Assembly: GCA_013396915.1 (NCBI GenBank)
Contig: VWZL01002022.1
Coordinates: 310,001 to 374,000 of the forward strand
Length of the DNA: 64,000 nt
Reading direction: 5' to 3'
Source: Stercorarius parasiticus
Lineage: Eukaryota; Chordata; Aves; Charadriiformes; Stercorariidae
Shown: positions 49,301 through 62,959 of the stretch, one piece after another
Position numbering within the stretch: the first letter of the stretch is position 1
Layout: the number at the start of each line of letters is the position of its first letter
Made by a program: the position numbers and the translations under genes
The notes under the pieces: generated by a model
Told to the model about the DNA's origin: nothing
Seen by the model: only the letters and a program-made list of their open reading frames with translations
Database searches by the model: none

Positions 49301-52300
49301 TGAATTTTCCACAATATTAAACTGTCATATTAGTTTCTTAGGCTGCCTTTCTGGTTTATCTACTGCTATTAAGAAGGTCGCATTGCACATCCTAACTTCT
49401 GCATAAAGTTCACTTACCTTCTCAACTAATACAGTTCATTTTCTGCAAGATACTTCATCAGGCTTAAGAACAATACTTTGCTATAATGCTGAATGTTCAG
49501 GCTGACCCACTGTACTGCTTATTTTATTTGGGTATCCCATTGCACATTACCCAGAGAACCTACTGATGTAAATTAGAACCTCTCTAGCCATTTTTTACTT
49601 CATGCCTTAGCCCGTTCACTTTCTGAAAGGTGAGATACAGAGTGGTGTGGGTGTCATCAGACTATGTTAGGACAATGCTTTGCATTTATCACTGAAAATA
49701 TGTTACCTTTTCATTTGTATATACGCAAACATTCAGTAAATGATTGGAAGCAGGTTCAAGGAAAAGGAAAGACTGAAGTGTTTGGGGAAAGAAGTGGTAT
49801 TTCGTTTAAAAGTTCTTATTAACCAAGTAATAATTCACTTATGTTCCTTCATTCGTTAATTCCATATTTTAAACATTACCTGTTTAGAAAGAAACCAAAC
49901 CAAACATATTAAATATTTAGCTAGAAGCTCATATAAAATCAATAACAATATTGTTTAAAAACTGTGTGTTTTAAAAGCTAGCCATTTTTTTCTTTTAATA
50001 CAAATGTGTTTTGTTTTGGACTTGGTGATTTTTCTGTATAAAAGTGGACTTGCTCCTGGTAGTTCTTTACTGGTCCCCTCTATTCCTAATGAAGTCAGTG
50101 AGTCTACATGTATAATAAAGAAAACATACGCATAAGATTTGCAAAATCAGATCCTTTAACATTAAAGCAGGGAAATGAGATAGTGCATCTTGGCACTGGT
50201 GGTTGGCAGAAATGGAGAGAAAAGCCTGGGTTTTCCAAAAGGAAGTATGGGGGAGACAGGTAAAGAACTGGGAAAAGTCACAAGTTAGGTTGTGACATAA
50301 GGTAACAACTAAATTCCAGGCTGTGTTTTACCTACCCCACTATATATTTATGTGAAGCTCATTACAGTGAGACACATCCTGCCTGAAGAAACATTTGCAA
50401 CTCATTGCAGCAAACTATAGGAGGTTGTTGAACGTGGCAGCTCAGGCAGGGAAGTGGGAAAAGATCTGATGACTCTTCCCCCCATACTGAATATCAAAAA
50501 TGGGAAGTGTCACCAGCTGCTGAATAGCGTACTGTAACCATAGCAAAGACTCCATCTTTGAAATGAGAATCTACATTTGATTTCATGAACCTGGTGTAGC
50601 TGACAAAGATTAAACTGTGGAAGAGAAAGGCTGTGATCAGAAAAATTGGATGGAAAATAATTTTCCAGTGACTTCTGTTTCAGTTATATGATTCCATATG
50701 TTCCCATTATGAACTACTGCAAAGACTAATAGGGGCTAAACACAACAAACAAAATGCTGAAAAAATGTGATCTTTTTGTACTGGACTGGTTTCTTACAGT
50801 TTTCTTATACCAGAACCATTTAGATGGTGATATTGAATACTTATATTTTTATGCCTTATAAAGAAATCACAGAAAACTCATTTAATGAATCTCTAGATGT
50901 AAAAGCTGGCTTGTTTCACATTTGAAGTAAATCAGATAAAATAGTTACCTTTTAAAGTAAAAATCTGTGACTGGTGGCAGCAGGGAGAATAAAGCTGTTT
51001 CAAATCACAAGTTTGTAGGTAGTCCAGTTCGAAAGCACATAAATTTGTTTTAAGCAACCTAATTTTTGACAAGTACAGTGATTCAGTACTAGTGCAGGTC
51101 TCTGTGACCCCCAGAAGCAGCAAAAAAGAATCTGAAAATACTATAAAGTGCCAAATCTTCTCTTGTACAACAGAAGTTAAAGGGATTTATCATAGAGTTG
51201 CATGAGAACAGGAGCAGACACATTTATAAAAGGTTCCTGTAATTTGTATGGAAGTCCTCTTTGGAGAGGCTTTTTGAATGAACAATCCATCCTTCATCTT
51301 CTAATGTGACAACTAGAAATACAGGAGGTAATGAAAGATGGTGGTGTAGTTTCCTTAGCTGGAATCGCTCCACAGACTCCTTGCAATACAAAAGTATAAA
51401 ACTGTAAATTATATAATTAACTTATCTGGCAGGACACTCTGATCCGTAGTTGATTTATAAAATGCCATTTATCCCTGATCATTCTTTTCTCTCCATAAAA
51501 GGGTAAAATAAATGTGGATAATGTTATAACCAAAGCACCTTCATTGATTTTTTGGAGCTGCTACTAATTTGTATTCAGAGAGAGCTGGCTTGGATATAAC
51601 ATACTAAAGGCTTCTTCTAATGATTGACAGCCATCAGACACTTTTAATGCCCAAATCAAAAAGGTCAGCCACTATTATTTTACTATTATGAATTACCTAT
51701 GCCGTGAGAATACACTGTTTCACTCCAGTTTCAGCTCCCCTTTGCCATGGGAAGCACACAGACATACGATCGGAAACTTTGCTGATCTGACAGAGCTTGC
51801 TGATAGGTGACCCAGCTTGCTCATTGTTGCACTGCAGATCATGTGCTAAATGAAGACTAGATCCCAAGTTCAGTGTCCTGTCTCTTGGGTATTTCTACCT
51901 CCTTTTCACTGTGTTAAAAAATATGAGTAACAGCAGATACAACTATGGCATTCATTTGCTCAAGCTCTTCTGTCAAGTGTAATCATCTATGGTAATCATA
52001 AATGAAGGCCAGACAACCACCTTCTGCAAGATGCCAGATCCTGAACAGCTTAATCCTATTGGAAGGGTCAGTTAGAAAGTAAGCAAGACAGTGACAATAA
52101 GAAGGATCTCTACTAATGGGAAAGAGGTTATGAGTGAAAAGTTTGGAATTTCTACCTCACTATAAATTGCAATAAGCATGCAGTATGTGAGTATATTTTG
52201 AATTAATAGGCGTATTCTTGGGGGTTCTTGTTGATGTATGATAAATTTGAAGTGCTTGAGTGACATCATAAAGTACCAATGGAGGAAATACAACAAGAAA

Positions 52301-53390
52301 CATTATGTGAGTTTAATTAAGAACAGATTTTGATAAAGATCTCCAGAGAGCAAAAATACTCTTATCAACAACTTTCCTTCCTCTGCAACCCCTGGCAAAT
52401 CTCTAGTTTCCAATTTCAACCATGAAAACATTCAGCACAGATCAAAGGTAGGAGCTGCATACTGAAATGTATCTCTGAGATTTTCACATCTTAGAGTGAT
52501 TTTCCTGTAGCCTTTATCACATCATGGAATTAAGCCATTCCAAACACATTAAAAGAGAGAACCTTCCACCCGACTAGGCTTGAAAGAAGCTGGAGTGTCT
52601 CAGAGAAATAATAAAAAAGATGTCGGCTACATGGATTTTGTGCTATTTCATTTCCAAAAAAGTTTATTTTTATCAAAAATGGTTTTGCAGCTCTGCACAT
52701 ATGATGATAATAGCACCTCTTTTCTCCAAATTGTCCTCAAAATCTTCTCTATACATAGCAAGCAGTAAATTATTCTGAAGTCATGTCTAACCTCAGAGTT
52801 GATACTCTAGAAAATATAGCTCATATAGACAATAGCAAGTAAAAGTGTTTTCTGTTTAAAAGACAAGCTGCATGAAACAGAAACACTAACAAAATCAATG
52901 TCGGAAGAGATCTGAGAAGAAAATTCATATTTAATCAAAGTATGCTTACTAGGAAGGATTAGCCAGCTCTGGTAAAACAACAGGAAAAGAGCACATGCCT
53001 CTTGTTGTAGCTCCCTCTGAAAGGACAGAGAGCCAAATATTTCTGTTTAGAAACTACAGTAAGCGTCACTAACACATGAGCACATCTTTAACTTAGTGAT
53101 ACATAACATCTTGTAATACGTGGGGACTGGACTCTTTTGCTACATTTATGAAGCTAGTGGAAGGATGCCTCCTTCAGAAAAGAAGCTTCTTCCTTGCCTT
53201 CTGCCCTTTCCTCCCAGTGTGTGCCACACAGCTGAGAAATGTAACATTTGTTCTTTTTGTGTGTTATCATGATAACTTCACACAAAGCTTAGTAACAGTA
53301 GCATAGAAATTGGCCTAGCCTGTGTTATCTCTGCCAGAGAGTGAAAAATAAAGAGTAAACAACCCCTGTCTTGAGTCACTGTTTACTTAG
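43400..53390. other. No gene or interspersed repeat recognised
   Basis: Ten kilobases of AT-rich DNA with only short frames (up to 86 codons, for example 46612-46872 on the minus strand) and short A or T runs such as T14 near 45832. An imperfect three-fold 'aaaaatct...gcctgacag' repeat sits at about 49165-49225. Confidence 0.4.
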
Positions 53391-53398
53391 AGTTTCAG

Positions 53399-53446
53399 TT
53401 CAGAGAGAGACCTCTTATTATCTGACCTTGCCAGGAAGGGCCGTTG
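53399..53446 (+). other. Candidate 48-base exon
   Basis: The left border is a moderate acceptor (gtttacttagagtttcag). The right border is CCGTTG/GTAAGTGG with a consensus intronic donor. One frame is open (SERDLLLSDLARKGR). It is isolated, short and unsupported by neighbours. Confidence 0.15.
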
Positions 53447-53648
53447 GTAAGTGGATGCTAGAGATCATTCCACTCAGAACAACAGTAGCTTCAAAGCTCT
53501 AACAAGATTTACCATATACTCTATGATGAACGCATTTGAAAAAGGTCAAGAAAACAATGACGATTTTATTGTTTTTTCTTATTGCTTTTTATTTCATCTG
53601 CTCTTTTATCTCCATATGGCGACCTTTCACAGAAGTCTAAAGAATATT

Positions 53649-53856
53649 AAAAAAAAAAAAAAAAAAACACAAAAAAAAAACCACCAGAAGAAAACAGGAA
53701 AAAAAAAAAGAAAAAAAGAAAAGAAGGCTGTACTGAATTTAAACAAAGAACTCACACAGGGCTTAAACTTCTTTTCCCTTGATGAGTAAATTCCACTTCC
53801 AAAATGCTTAATATGCTTTTTCCTCCCTTTTTTCCTTTTCTTTTTCTTTCTTTTTT
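53649..53856. repeat. A-rich purine tract followed by a mirror pyrimidine tract
   Basis: 53649-53727 is a run of A with scattered G and C. 53818-53856 is T with scattered C. Part of the first (the AAAGAAAAAAAGAAAAGAAGG side) is nearly complementary to part of the second, so the two arms could fold back across about 90 bases. Confidence 0.65.
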
Positions 53857-53859
53857 AAA

Positions 53860-56800
53860 AACTAAAACATTATTTAATCAGAGAGATGAGGTAGAAACTA
53901 ACTGACATTTAGAGTGGAAAATTGTTTGATTTTCTTGGAATTGAGACAAGAAAACAAGAGTTTCGCTATACTTACGGTCCATTTTTATACATACAAATTT
54001 GACATTGAGATTTTCTTGACTGGAGAAACATGTCCATGCAGATAAACACAAATACTAAAGGAAATTTAATTCGTATCGCCTCCTCTGAAAATCCTTTTTT
54101 CATAATTAAGGCATATTCCCCTCATGAGAAGAATCATTGTTCAAAGGCAGGTTTAAATGTCCCCAGAGCACAAGAGTTTTTGCTTCTTGCATCAGCTCGC
54201 TTTCTTTGTGTCTGGGGAAGAGACTACACCTCCCTTCCAGGCACGGCTGTTTCAATAAGACCATCAATGTGATTTATCTCTGGCCTCATAACTCCAGTCA
54301 TTCTATTGCTGCACTGTGAAATATCACTAGTAGAAACTCTTCTAGCCACACTCTTAAGGTCTGTGGAATTTTAAGAGCTGATGAAGGATGGTATTATTTG
54401 GCCTCCACGCTGCCTGTTTGCCAGATGCGTCTCCTTGTTAAAGTTCCCTTGGTACGCTTCTGGTCAAGGAAGACTGTTAATCCTTTTAGCTTGGTCAAAT
54501 TCCAGTTCAGGGAGCTCCATTCTGTCTATATTAACTCCCTTCCCCCACTTTAATAAGAATACCTGAGGGTTTTCTTAGTTTGTTTTTCTGCTCCTCATGT
54601 AAACATTCACATAGTGCTCTTTCTTATTGTGATATTTTGTAATTCATCTGAAAATGCACCATATAATAATAAGTTAAGGGACAAATGTTGGTGTAAGTTA
54701 ATTCAAATTCAAGACTTTAATGTCTTGAAATAATTGGCTTGTAAAATGTGTAGTGATTGGAAGCACGATGGGGTCATTATCACTCTTTTTTCAGAAGAAA
54801 AGAAGAGTGGGAATTGATTCGCTATTTCCATTCATTTGAGCTGTTAATGGACATACAGAGCAATTTCAAACATATGCAAGATGAAAACTGAATAATGTAC
54901 TCACTTGTATGACCCCATGCTATTGTGCAAAGAGGATGCATAGGTAATACAATTAGGTGAAGTAACAGCAGCCTGATGAGTAGTAAATTTTAAGAAATCA
55001 TATTCATAAATTTCTTCAGAAAATTTGTGGTTTTCTTTACAGCGCACTGGATTATAGAGTTAAGAGGACCCTCAGAATTCGATAGTAGCATGTTACTAAC
55101 TGTCAAAAAGAAACAATGCCTAACATATTGTGTAAATGGCCTATGCCAGTGAAAGCCATTGGTCAAGACTGAGGCAATCAGAGTAGCAGAACTGGAAAGT
55201 TTTTGACACTGATAGAAATAATGATATAATATAAAGAAGCAGCTTTATTATAAAAGTCATTTCATTCATGTATGTCAGGAGGGAAGATAAAGGCTCTGTG
55301 ATAAAAAAGCATACTCTCTTATGTTAGAGTATTATACACTTGCTCTGAAGAATGAGGTTTTACATTACATGTTCAGAGGTCAGATACTTGACTGTAGAGG
55401 TTAATAGTCTTAGCGTGACTCTCATCAAATAACAAAGGCAAAGGTTTGCATTTGCAGAACAATGACACTGGTATATGCACATATCTGTCTCTTGTTTGCC
55501 TTTGAATTGGCAAGAGAAAGCCATGTGCAGCCATTGCAGAGTTGGGGGGCAAACATCTATTGCCACAACAGCCTGAGTAGTTACCCAATGGAGTCAGATT
55601 CTGGATATATGAAGTATTATGTCAGGCAGATCCGGCAACAAAGACCTTATAAGGGATTTAGTAACAACTAAGTAAGTTTCAAACTCTTGTAAGACTCCTT
55701 CTAATGGTGTAGAGGAAGTACACAAAGGAAATCAGACTTTTACACAAATGTTTCTGAGATCAATATAGTAGAGAATATAGGTATCGTTTTTCAGGTTTAA
55801 AGTTCCTGAAGGAGCCATTTTCCTTAGGAGATTAAATCTGTAAATTCAAAGAGGCAGACTCAATGGCCAGTTATTCAAGAACCAGATTAAAATGATTAAT
55901 GTCAGTGAAGGGCTTGGTAACGTGTGCAGAAAGCCACAGCACAACAATACGTATGTTCTTCTTCATGTGTGTTTCAATTTTGGCCAGCTTGATGAGTTTT
56001 ATTTGATTGAGTTACCACAATAAAACAGAGAGGAAGGGTAAGTAATTTGTTAGACACAGCCACATGGGTGCTGGCCCTATTTTTCATCAGAACATCTTTT
56101 GGTACTTAAGGGACTTACTCTGCACACATAACAGAAAAACCTAATTGTCTGACATTTTGATATAGTCTCAGCACTAGCATCTTCCGGAGCCTGTATTTTG
56201 AGACATGATATCAAATCACACAATTTGCTATATCCCATGGGCTGGAAGATACAATATTTGGAAGCACCCAGGGGTAACAGACATTTGCCAGCTGCCTCAT
56301 TGCCACTGGCAAAATCCTAGCAAAATCACTCTTTAATTGAAAAAGTGGTGAGATTGAACAGCATGGAGCTGTTACATGCAAAGATACAACTTATCCCCAG
56401 TTGAATTTCCTCCCGGGGGTTTGCAGGAACAACAGCCCTCTATTCCATTAAATACGGGGCCAGGTCACCACACAGCATGCCAGCTCAGGCTGCCAAACAC
56501 CATTATTCCTCAGACATGGGAAGAAGAGGGAGGTGGTGTGCAAGTGGCAGCAGATTATCAAACCCAATTTTACTGAAAGGATCACATCACTGCAGTTTTC
56601 CGAATGATGAGGATTTCTTCCAAGTGTTAAGTGCATAATTACTTTTCAGAAACAGTTTTGAACAATAATCTTTGTGTAAACAAGACATTGACTTCTATTT
56701 TGCTAATGACTGTGAGTTCATTTCTGCTGTTGTTGCAAAAGAAAAGGAAAACGGATACGTTGCTAGAATATTTGGACTGGTAAATTTCAGGGCCACATTA

Positions 56801-57600
56801 GATGATAACAAAAGTTATGCTTTTAATTGCAAATCCTTTAGCTCCATCCCTGCACTTTGAATCTGTGTCATAACCACTAGTAGTCTCTTCGTTACGTAAT
56901 ATTTTATGGAAATACAAACAAATTACAGGAATGTCTAGGGTTTTTTTCTTCTTTTCTTCACTGCTTTCTTCTTGAGAAACTGAAAGTTCTAGTTGTGACA
57001 CAGTGGCAAGTCTTAGAGATCACAAATGATAGAAATGCAAGAGAAATGGTGTCATTAAACAGCCGAAGTTATGGCCTTTTTGCACTAGTGGCCAGAAAAT
57101 CGCTATTAAAAACTGAGCCTCATATTTATGGTGGAAAATGAAAAAAAGCAAGCAGAGTCAAACAAGAATGAGAATCAACAGACCAGCTGCAATATGATCA
57201 TTCAGTTACAAATTTTCACCCAAGCTGTGGAAACATATATCAGCTTAGTACAGTAGACAAGTTTTGATTTTTGGAAGGCAGCAATAAGTGGGAGGTAGTG
57301 GTTTGTTATCTTAAATTCTATAGACCCAAACAGGCCACAACCTGTCAGTCAGCTCTAATTGGCACCTAATTTAATCAGTAACCATGAATGTTTACTTTTT
57401 GACAACTTAGCTAGGATGGATATTACAAAAGAGAACTGTTATGTGAAACATTTTTTTCAGTTAGCCGTTACAAACATAGCAAACATAGTGAAGTTGAGAT
57501 AACTCTCCCCAAATTAAAATCTAAGCTTAAAATATAGAAAAGGTAAAAGAGAAGGAAGCATGAAAAGGAAGGAGAGTTGCTCAGAAATTAGTAATTTTAT
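53860..57600. other. No gene recognised
   Basis: AT-rich. Frames up to 80 codons only. A small hairpin (TTTGCCAG with CTGGCAAA) lies at about 56283-56315. Confidence 0.4.
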
Positions 57601-57612
57601 ACATATATATAT

Positions 57613-58075
57613 ACAGAATCATTGGAACATAGAATAATGTGTGTTGTAAGGGACCTCTGGAGGTCTCTTGTATGAGCTGCTGATCAAAGTAGAGCCAACT
57701 TAGGTGAGGTTTTCAGGCCCTTGTCCAGTTGAGTTTTGAATACTTCCAAGGGTGGAGATTCCACAGTATTTCTTGGTACCTATGCCAGTGTTTGATAACC
57801 CATATGTGGTGAGCGTTGGACTTTTTCCTGAGATTGATATTTCCCTTGTCACAACTTATGACTTTTGCCTCCTGTTCTATTGCTCTGCACTTCTGAGCAT
57901 CTGGCTCCAACTTATTTATACCATAGGTATATGAGGTAGCTGAGGAGCAATAAGACCTTTCCATAGCACACACTTTTTCAGGCTGAGCAATCCTGAATCT
58001 CAGCCTGCTATTACATGTCTGGTGCTCCAGCCCCCTAACCATTTTTTTTGGCCCTCCACTGGACCTACTTCTTTA
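57613..58075 (-). mobile_element. CR1 LINE 3' end, decayed
   Basis: The 3' tail is at the left ('agaatcattggaacatagaat', a degraded octamer repeat), followed by 'agggacctctggagg' as in bird CR1. Read on the minus strand, the frame starting near 58040 begins MVRGLEHQT, which matches the CR1 MIRGLEH segment. Frameshifts break the rest. It is 5'-truncated. Confidence 0.85.
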
Positions 58076-58099
58076 TACCAATACCTTTCTTTTACTGTG

Positions 58100-58152
58100 T
58101 CTACAACTATATGTATATTTGTATGTGTGTATGTGTTTATGTGTGTATTTGG
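58100..58152. repeat. TATG/TGTG-rich microsatellite
   Basis: Imperfect tgtatg and tgtgtatg units just beyond the 5' side of the CR1 copy. Confidence 0.7.
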
Positions 58153-58159
58153 AAATGAT

Positions 58160-59720
58160 ATGAATGAGTTTGAATATACTTCTCTAGGTAATTAAGTTTT
58201 AATTCTACTTTCTGATACACCTAAGCTACACAAAATTCCATTGGTGAACAACGGAACATTATTAAAATGTGAGCAGATGATTAGAAGCAATCAATTTAAC
58301 ATGGCTTAATGAGTTACCATGTATCAACGGAGCTACAAAACTCTCCCCCTTGTCCACAGAAAATGCAAAACAAGTCATCATGAGGATTGGTTGCCCATGT
58401 CTATAAAGAAACACAGCTATTATTGGACAGAGGAAATAACAATTGCTTGCTCAGAAGGATCAAATCTTTGTGAAATAGATTTTATTTTCTATTTTATGAG
58501 ATAGATTTTATATATGTGAAATGTCTAGCTGTTGCCATGTACTAAATACACATGATAATTTAGCATGACAGTATTTTGAGCTCATACATTACTTGGCCTG
58601 TTATTGCAACAGCTGGGAATTTCACATGACTCAGTTACAAGGCACAGTTAATAGATGTACCTTACTAAGTTTAGGTAATTCAACTATTTATTATTCTCTT
58701 GCCATATCCTTCAAAAGACAAAATAAAACAAGATAAGGTTCTTGGACACCTTTACTGTGAAGGCGATATAAATGCTGGTGTTGTGTATGAGGCAGATCAT
58801 CAAACACAAAATTATAAAGCCAATTTTTATTCTGTCAGCCGTAGATTCATTAAGAAGTGAAGGGGATATCTCTGGTGTCGGTGCCTTACATGTTCTCAGT
58901 GCAGTTTCTTACTGACTTCACTGATCTACAAAGTGAAGAGTCAGAAAAATGATGGAGCATGGAGAATAACCAGTGTATGTGGGCCTGCTCTCTTTTATCC
59001 TGTGACTTAAAATAAGTGAGGAAGGGAGACCTCCCTATTAATATGCAATTTTGTCTCTCTTGACCACTAAAGGAACATTTCTTTTTAATAGTATATCTAT
59101 ATTTGCTTTAACAAAGGAGTACACTCTTCTTCTTGTGCAAAGATTAGGAAATTTGAAAAGATATAAGCAAAGCCAAAGCAGACTTTGGAATCCATTATAA
59201 TACTCAAAATCTGCCATCCATACATAACAAAAGAACCCTATAACTGGCAGCATATAAAAGTACACGGCCAATATTTTAAAACACATATCTTTCTACTTTC
59301 TTGGGAATCAAGACTGTTTTGCGTAAGGTCCCATCCATGGCTTCTTTCTATTCACATCTTTTTCTCATGCACAATACCAGAAAATGTTTTAAAAAAATTA
59401 TTTTCGAAACTAGATTGGTTTCTCACAGATCAGAATCTATGGATGTTTGAGTCATTCATTTCACAAACTGTACTAATCAAATTAGTATGTCATTTCTGAC
59501 ACATTTTCCCTGCTAGGTGAAGTTTATGAAGTGCTTTATTGATGAGTTAATAACTAATTTCTGAGAAATTTGCTTTGTGCTCAGAAGACACTCTCCAAAT
59601 GGCAGGCACTTGAGACAGAAAAGTAAACGAACATGTACAATTGTGGCAGTACTGCTATCTTTTCCAATATGATCGTTTATATTTTCCTTATTTCCAATAT
59701 TACACTCTTTTCTTTAGTTC
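58160..59720. other. No gene recognised
   Basis: AT-rich. The longest frame is 59185-59499 (104 codons), with no recognisable motif. Confidence 0.4.
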
Positions 59721-59724
59721 TTTA

Positions 59725-60019
59725 CTTAAAAGATTGCTACAAAAAGGACGGAGGCTCTCTCTTCACAAGGAGCCACATGGAGAAGATAAGGGGCAATGGG
59801 TACAAGTTGCGTTGGGAGAGGTTTCAATATTAGAAAGAAATTTTTTACAGTAAGAACAACCTCTCCAGGGATGTGTTAGAGTCTCCTTTGTTAGAGGTTT
59901 CTAAGATGTGATTGGACAGGGTGCTAAGGTCATCAAGGCTTCCTTTCCCACAAAAGGTTGGACCAAATGATCTTTTGAAATCCCTTCCAACCTGGGCTGT
60001 TCTATAGTTCTGTGATTCA
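59725..60019 (+). mobile_element. CR1 LINE 3' end
   Basis: The coding remnant includes YKKDGGSLFTRS and RGNGYKL, which match the CR1 C-terminal YRKDGEGLFTR and RGNGFKL blocks. The 3' region ends 'aatcccttccaacctgggctg' and 'ttctatagttctgtgattc', the bird CR1 tail. It is among the better preserved CR1 ends here, but a stop interrupts the frame near 59834. Confidence 0.92.
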
Positions 60020-60790
60020 TTCTCAGATGTCCATTTTAATAGAGAGACATGGTACATATTTTAATTTTAGTTTCTTTGTTAGCTCAATACATTTTTTAAC
60101 ACTAAAAATAGATCATTCTGAAATTGTAGGAAGACTTGTCATTGTACAATTTAAATGTAGTCCACAGGGAGAGTCAGGAATTTGTTTTTCTTTGTTTTTT
60201 TTCTTTTAATTAAAGACGCAATATCTGTATTACTGAGTTTTACAGATTAAATATTTGGTTTGCTATGCCTTAAAAATGAAGTGTTTGCTCTTGTGTTGGT
60301 TTGTTGTGAATCAAAATCCTTCCAGTTGCCAGACTGAATCAAACATTCAGTGTTCTGTCAGTTGAAGAGTAATCTTCCCTTCCAGAATAACTGTGTTTGG
60401 AATAACTGGAACTCACACCATTCATTCCAGTTCCTTTTTAAAAGGCAGATTTTGATGTTTATATAAGCATTCTAGACTCACTTTCATGGCAAGCAAAAGC
60501 AAAAACACCTGTTGGTTTAGATGTACAAACCAAAATGTTTTAATTCAGACATGTTGACATATTTTGATTTTTGCAAATATAAATAATATTCTTATGGGGT
60601 TTTTGTTTTGTGGAAAGTAGATTCCACATTTGTCAGTTTAGATCAATAAAATAATTATTATTCAATATTTTTATTTTATTCAAATAAAATTTTTGAAAAC
60701 AAATACTAAAATAACAAAGCATAATATTTTAATATCTGGAAATGGAAAAGGAAAAAAAAATCTGTTGTTTTCATACAAGCATAAAACTGT

Positions 60791-61390
60791 TGTTTGGAAG
60801 GAACCTCTTGAGATTGTCAAGTCGAGCATCCCACTCAAAGCAGGACTATCACCAACACTACTTTGGCTCAGCCTTTGGTTTTTCTAGCTCAGGCCAGAAA
60901 ACCTCCAAGAAAAGGAGAGGTTACCAGTTCTAGTGCCACAGTACCCTCCCAGAGAAAGAGTTTTTCCCAAGGATTTACTTAAACCTCCTCAACTACAGCT
61001 TGTAGCCCGTATACCCTCAGACAGCTGCTAACCCTGTTCAGAACAATTTGATGTTTTCCTCTTTATATCTCCCCTTCCAGGTGCCGAAATTAGCTCACAT
61101 TTAGCTTCCTCTTCATCAAATTAAACCTAGTATTCTCAGACTCTCCTTGTTGGCTATGGTTGAGGCCCTAAACACGGACTTGATAGCCTGTGTCTGAAAT
61201 CTCTTCAGTTTCTTCTCATTCATCCCATAACCTGGGAAGTCCAATACTGGACACAGTATGCCTTATGCAGCTCACCATCCTGGCGTAGCCCAGTACACCC
61301 TACCAGCAGCAGTCTCCCAGAAGCGAGCCCCAGGAGTGCCTCATATTCCTCTAGGTATCCCCTGTAACACCAAGTCTTTTTCAGCATGAC
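60791..61390 (-). mobile_element. CR1 LINE, older and strongly diverged
   Basis: On the plus strand the order is 'ttggaaggaacctcttgag', 'cccactcaaagcaggacta', then diverged segments. This is the reversed 3' end of CR1 followed by its coding part (compare 'ggaagggacctctggag' and 'ctgctcaaagcaggg'). The octamer tail at the left end is lost. The right limit is uncertain. Confidence 0.7.
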
Positions 61391-61489
61391 TGATAATTAA
61401 ACTGGTAATCTCCCAGCCTCTACTAAAAAACCCAACAACGTTCATTGAAGTTAACAGCCAAGATTTTGGATTTTAGAATCTTTCTTCAC

Positions 61490-61612
61490 CTATACTGTGA
61501 GCAGCCTTGTCTAGTGAGAGGTGTCCCTGCACACAGCAGGGGGATTGGAAATAGATAATCTTCAAGGTCCCTTCCAACTCTAAACATTCTATGATTCTGT
61601 GTTTCTATACAT
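61490..61612 (+). mobile_element. CR1 LINE 3' tail fragment
   Basis: The order is 'gcagccttgtctagtgagagg', 'tgtccctgcacacagcaggg', 'ggattggaaatagataatct', 'aaggtcccttccaactct' and 'attctatgattctgtgtttc'. This is a textbook bird CR1 3' end. Only the last 120 bases are present. Confidence 0.93.
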
Positions 61613-62904
61613 TTCAGTAAGTCATTTTACAGTGGTGGTTTCTTGTCCTTTTGTTTGTGGAGTATTTTTGGGTTTCTTTTCAAGACCACTGAATACCTTA
61701 TTGATATAAGAAACTGCAGATAGTTTTCTCCATTTCCTTTTTACATTTGACTGAAAGCCATATTTGAATAGCTTTTACGCATGCCTAATTTAACCACGGT
61801 GACTACTGAGAGTGAAACATTTTTCCAGTCTGTGGCTGACAGAAATTGACTTCTTACACTGTCAGAAGTGAGAAAAGTCATAACACCTAAACTGAGCAGA
61901 GCAGCTGAATGGAACAGATTTTAGTTATCAAAATAATTTTCTCCACTGCAGTCCTATATAGTTGAGCCTTGATCTTAAGCATTATTGTTTTTTTGACAGA
62001 TAAGTTAGATGCTCACACTTGCCGGTTGGAATGGGATCATGAGTACTTAGGAATGAAACCTTCCTTTTTACAGATGTGGATAATGAAATCTTAATTTATC
62101 GCACCTTGTTGAAGATCTCACTAGAGGGAAACAGAAAAGAGGAACTGAGACTTACTTTGTTCCCAATTTGTGCTCATTGTGCTTACAATGATCACATACA
62201 CCAGAGAAGCTGCCTATCAGATTTTGTGAAGAATTTCTGCGGAGGGCATTTTACCAGGAGATTTCATACAACAAATTCCAGTGAATAGTTTCCTAAATTG
62301 GTCCAAGGTCTTTATTTTTTTCAACTTTTTAAAACTCAAGAATGTATAAAATGATGAAGTGTGGAAACTGTTACAGTTTCTTCAAAGTACAAATCATTCC
62401 AAATAAGAAGCTGTAGAAATCTCTGTTCAGATCCTTAACGGTGGCTTAAAAACACATTGAACCAAAGCAGGGAAGTAGTATAGTTATACATTTGTTTTTC
62501 TTTTCAGTTTGGGTAAGAAATGCAGAATGGCATTAGTCTCACTGAAGGGCCTGAATTCAGTTTAGGATTATTGTGGAAATTTAAGTGTCTAAATGGAAGT
62601 GTCTACATGAGCATTATGTGTGTAAGGTCCTGGTATGATCTACAGAGATCTAGTCAGAGCTCTCAATAAGATTCAGCTCATGACAATAAAGATACCTGGG
62701 ACAGGATTCAGTTGCATAAGCATGGTTTCTAATACTGTTTGAGCTGCTTAATGTATCTGTTACTGCCATTCAGGGCTGGCAGACATAGCACAGAACCTGT
62801 GGAAAATCTGCACACTTTGGCAGAGGGAGCTGAAAACCAAGATATTCCTAGGGCATCTAAGGCATAGAAAAGCTTAGATACTTGTTTAAACAATAGTATT
62901 GATC

Positions 62905-62957
62905 CTTTCCTTATGGGTCCCTTCCAACTTGAGAAATTCTGTGATTCTATGATTCAT
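62905..62957 (+). mobile_element. CR1 LINE terminal tail
   Basis: About 50 bases: 'gggtcccttccaacttgaga' and then 'attctgtgattctatgattc'. The extreme 3' end only, probably a very short 5'-truncated insertion or a remnant. Confidence 0.85.
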
Positions 62958-62959
62958 CG

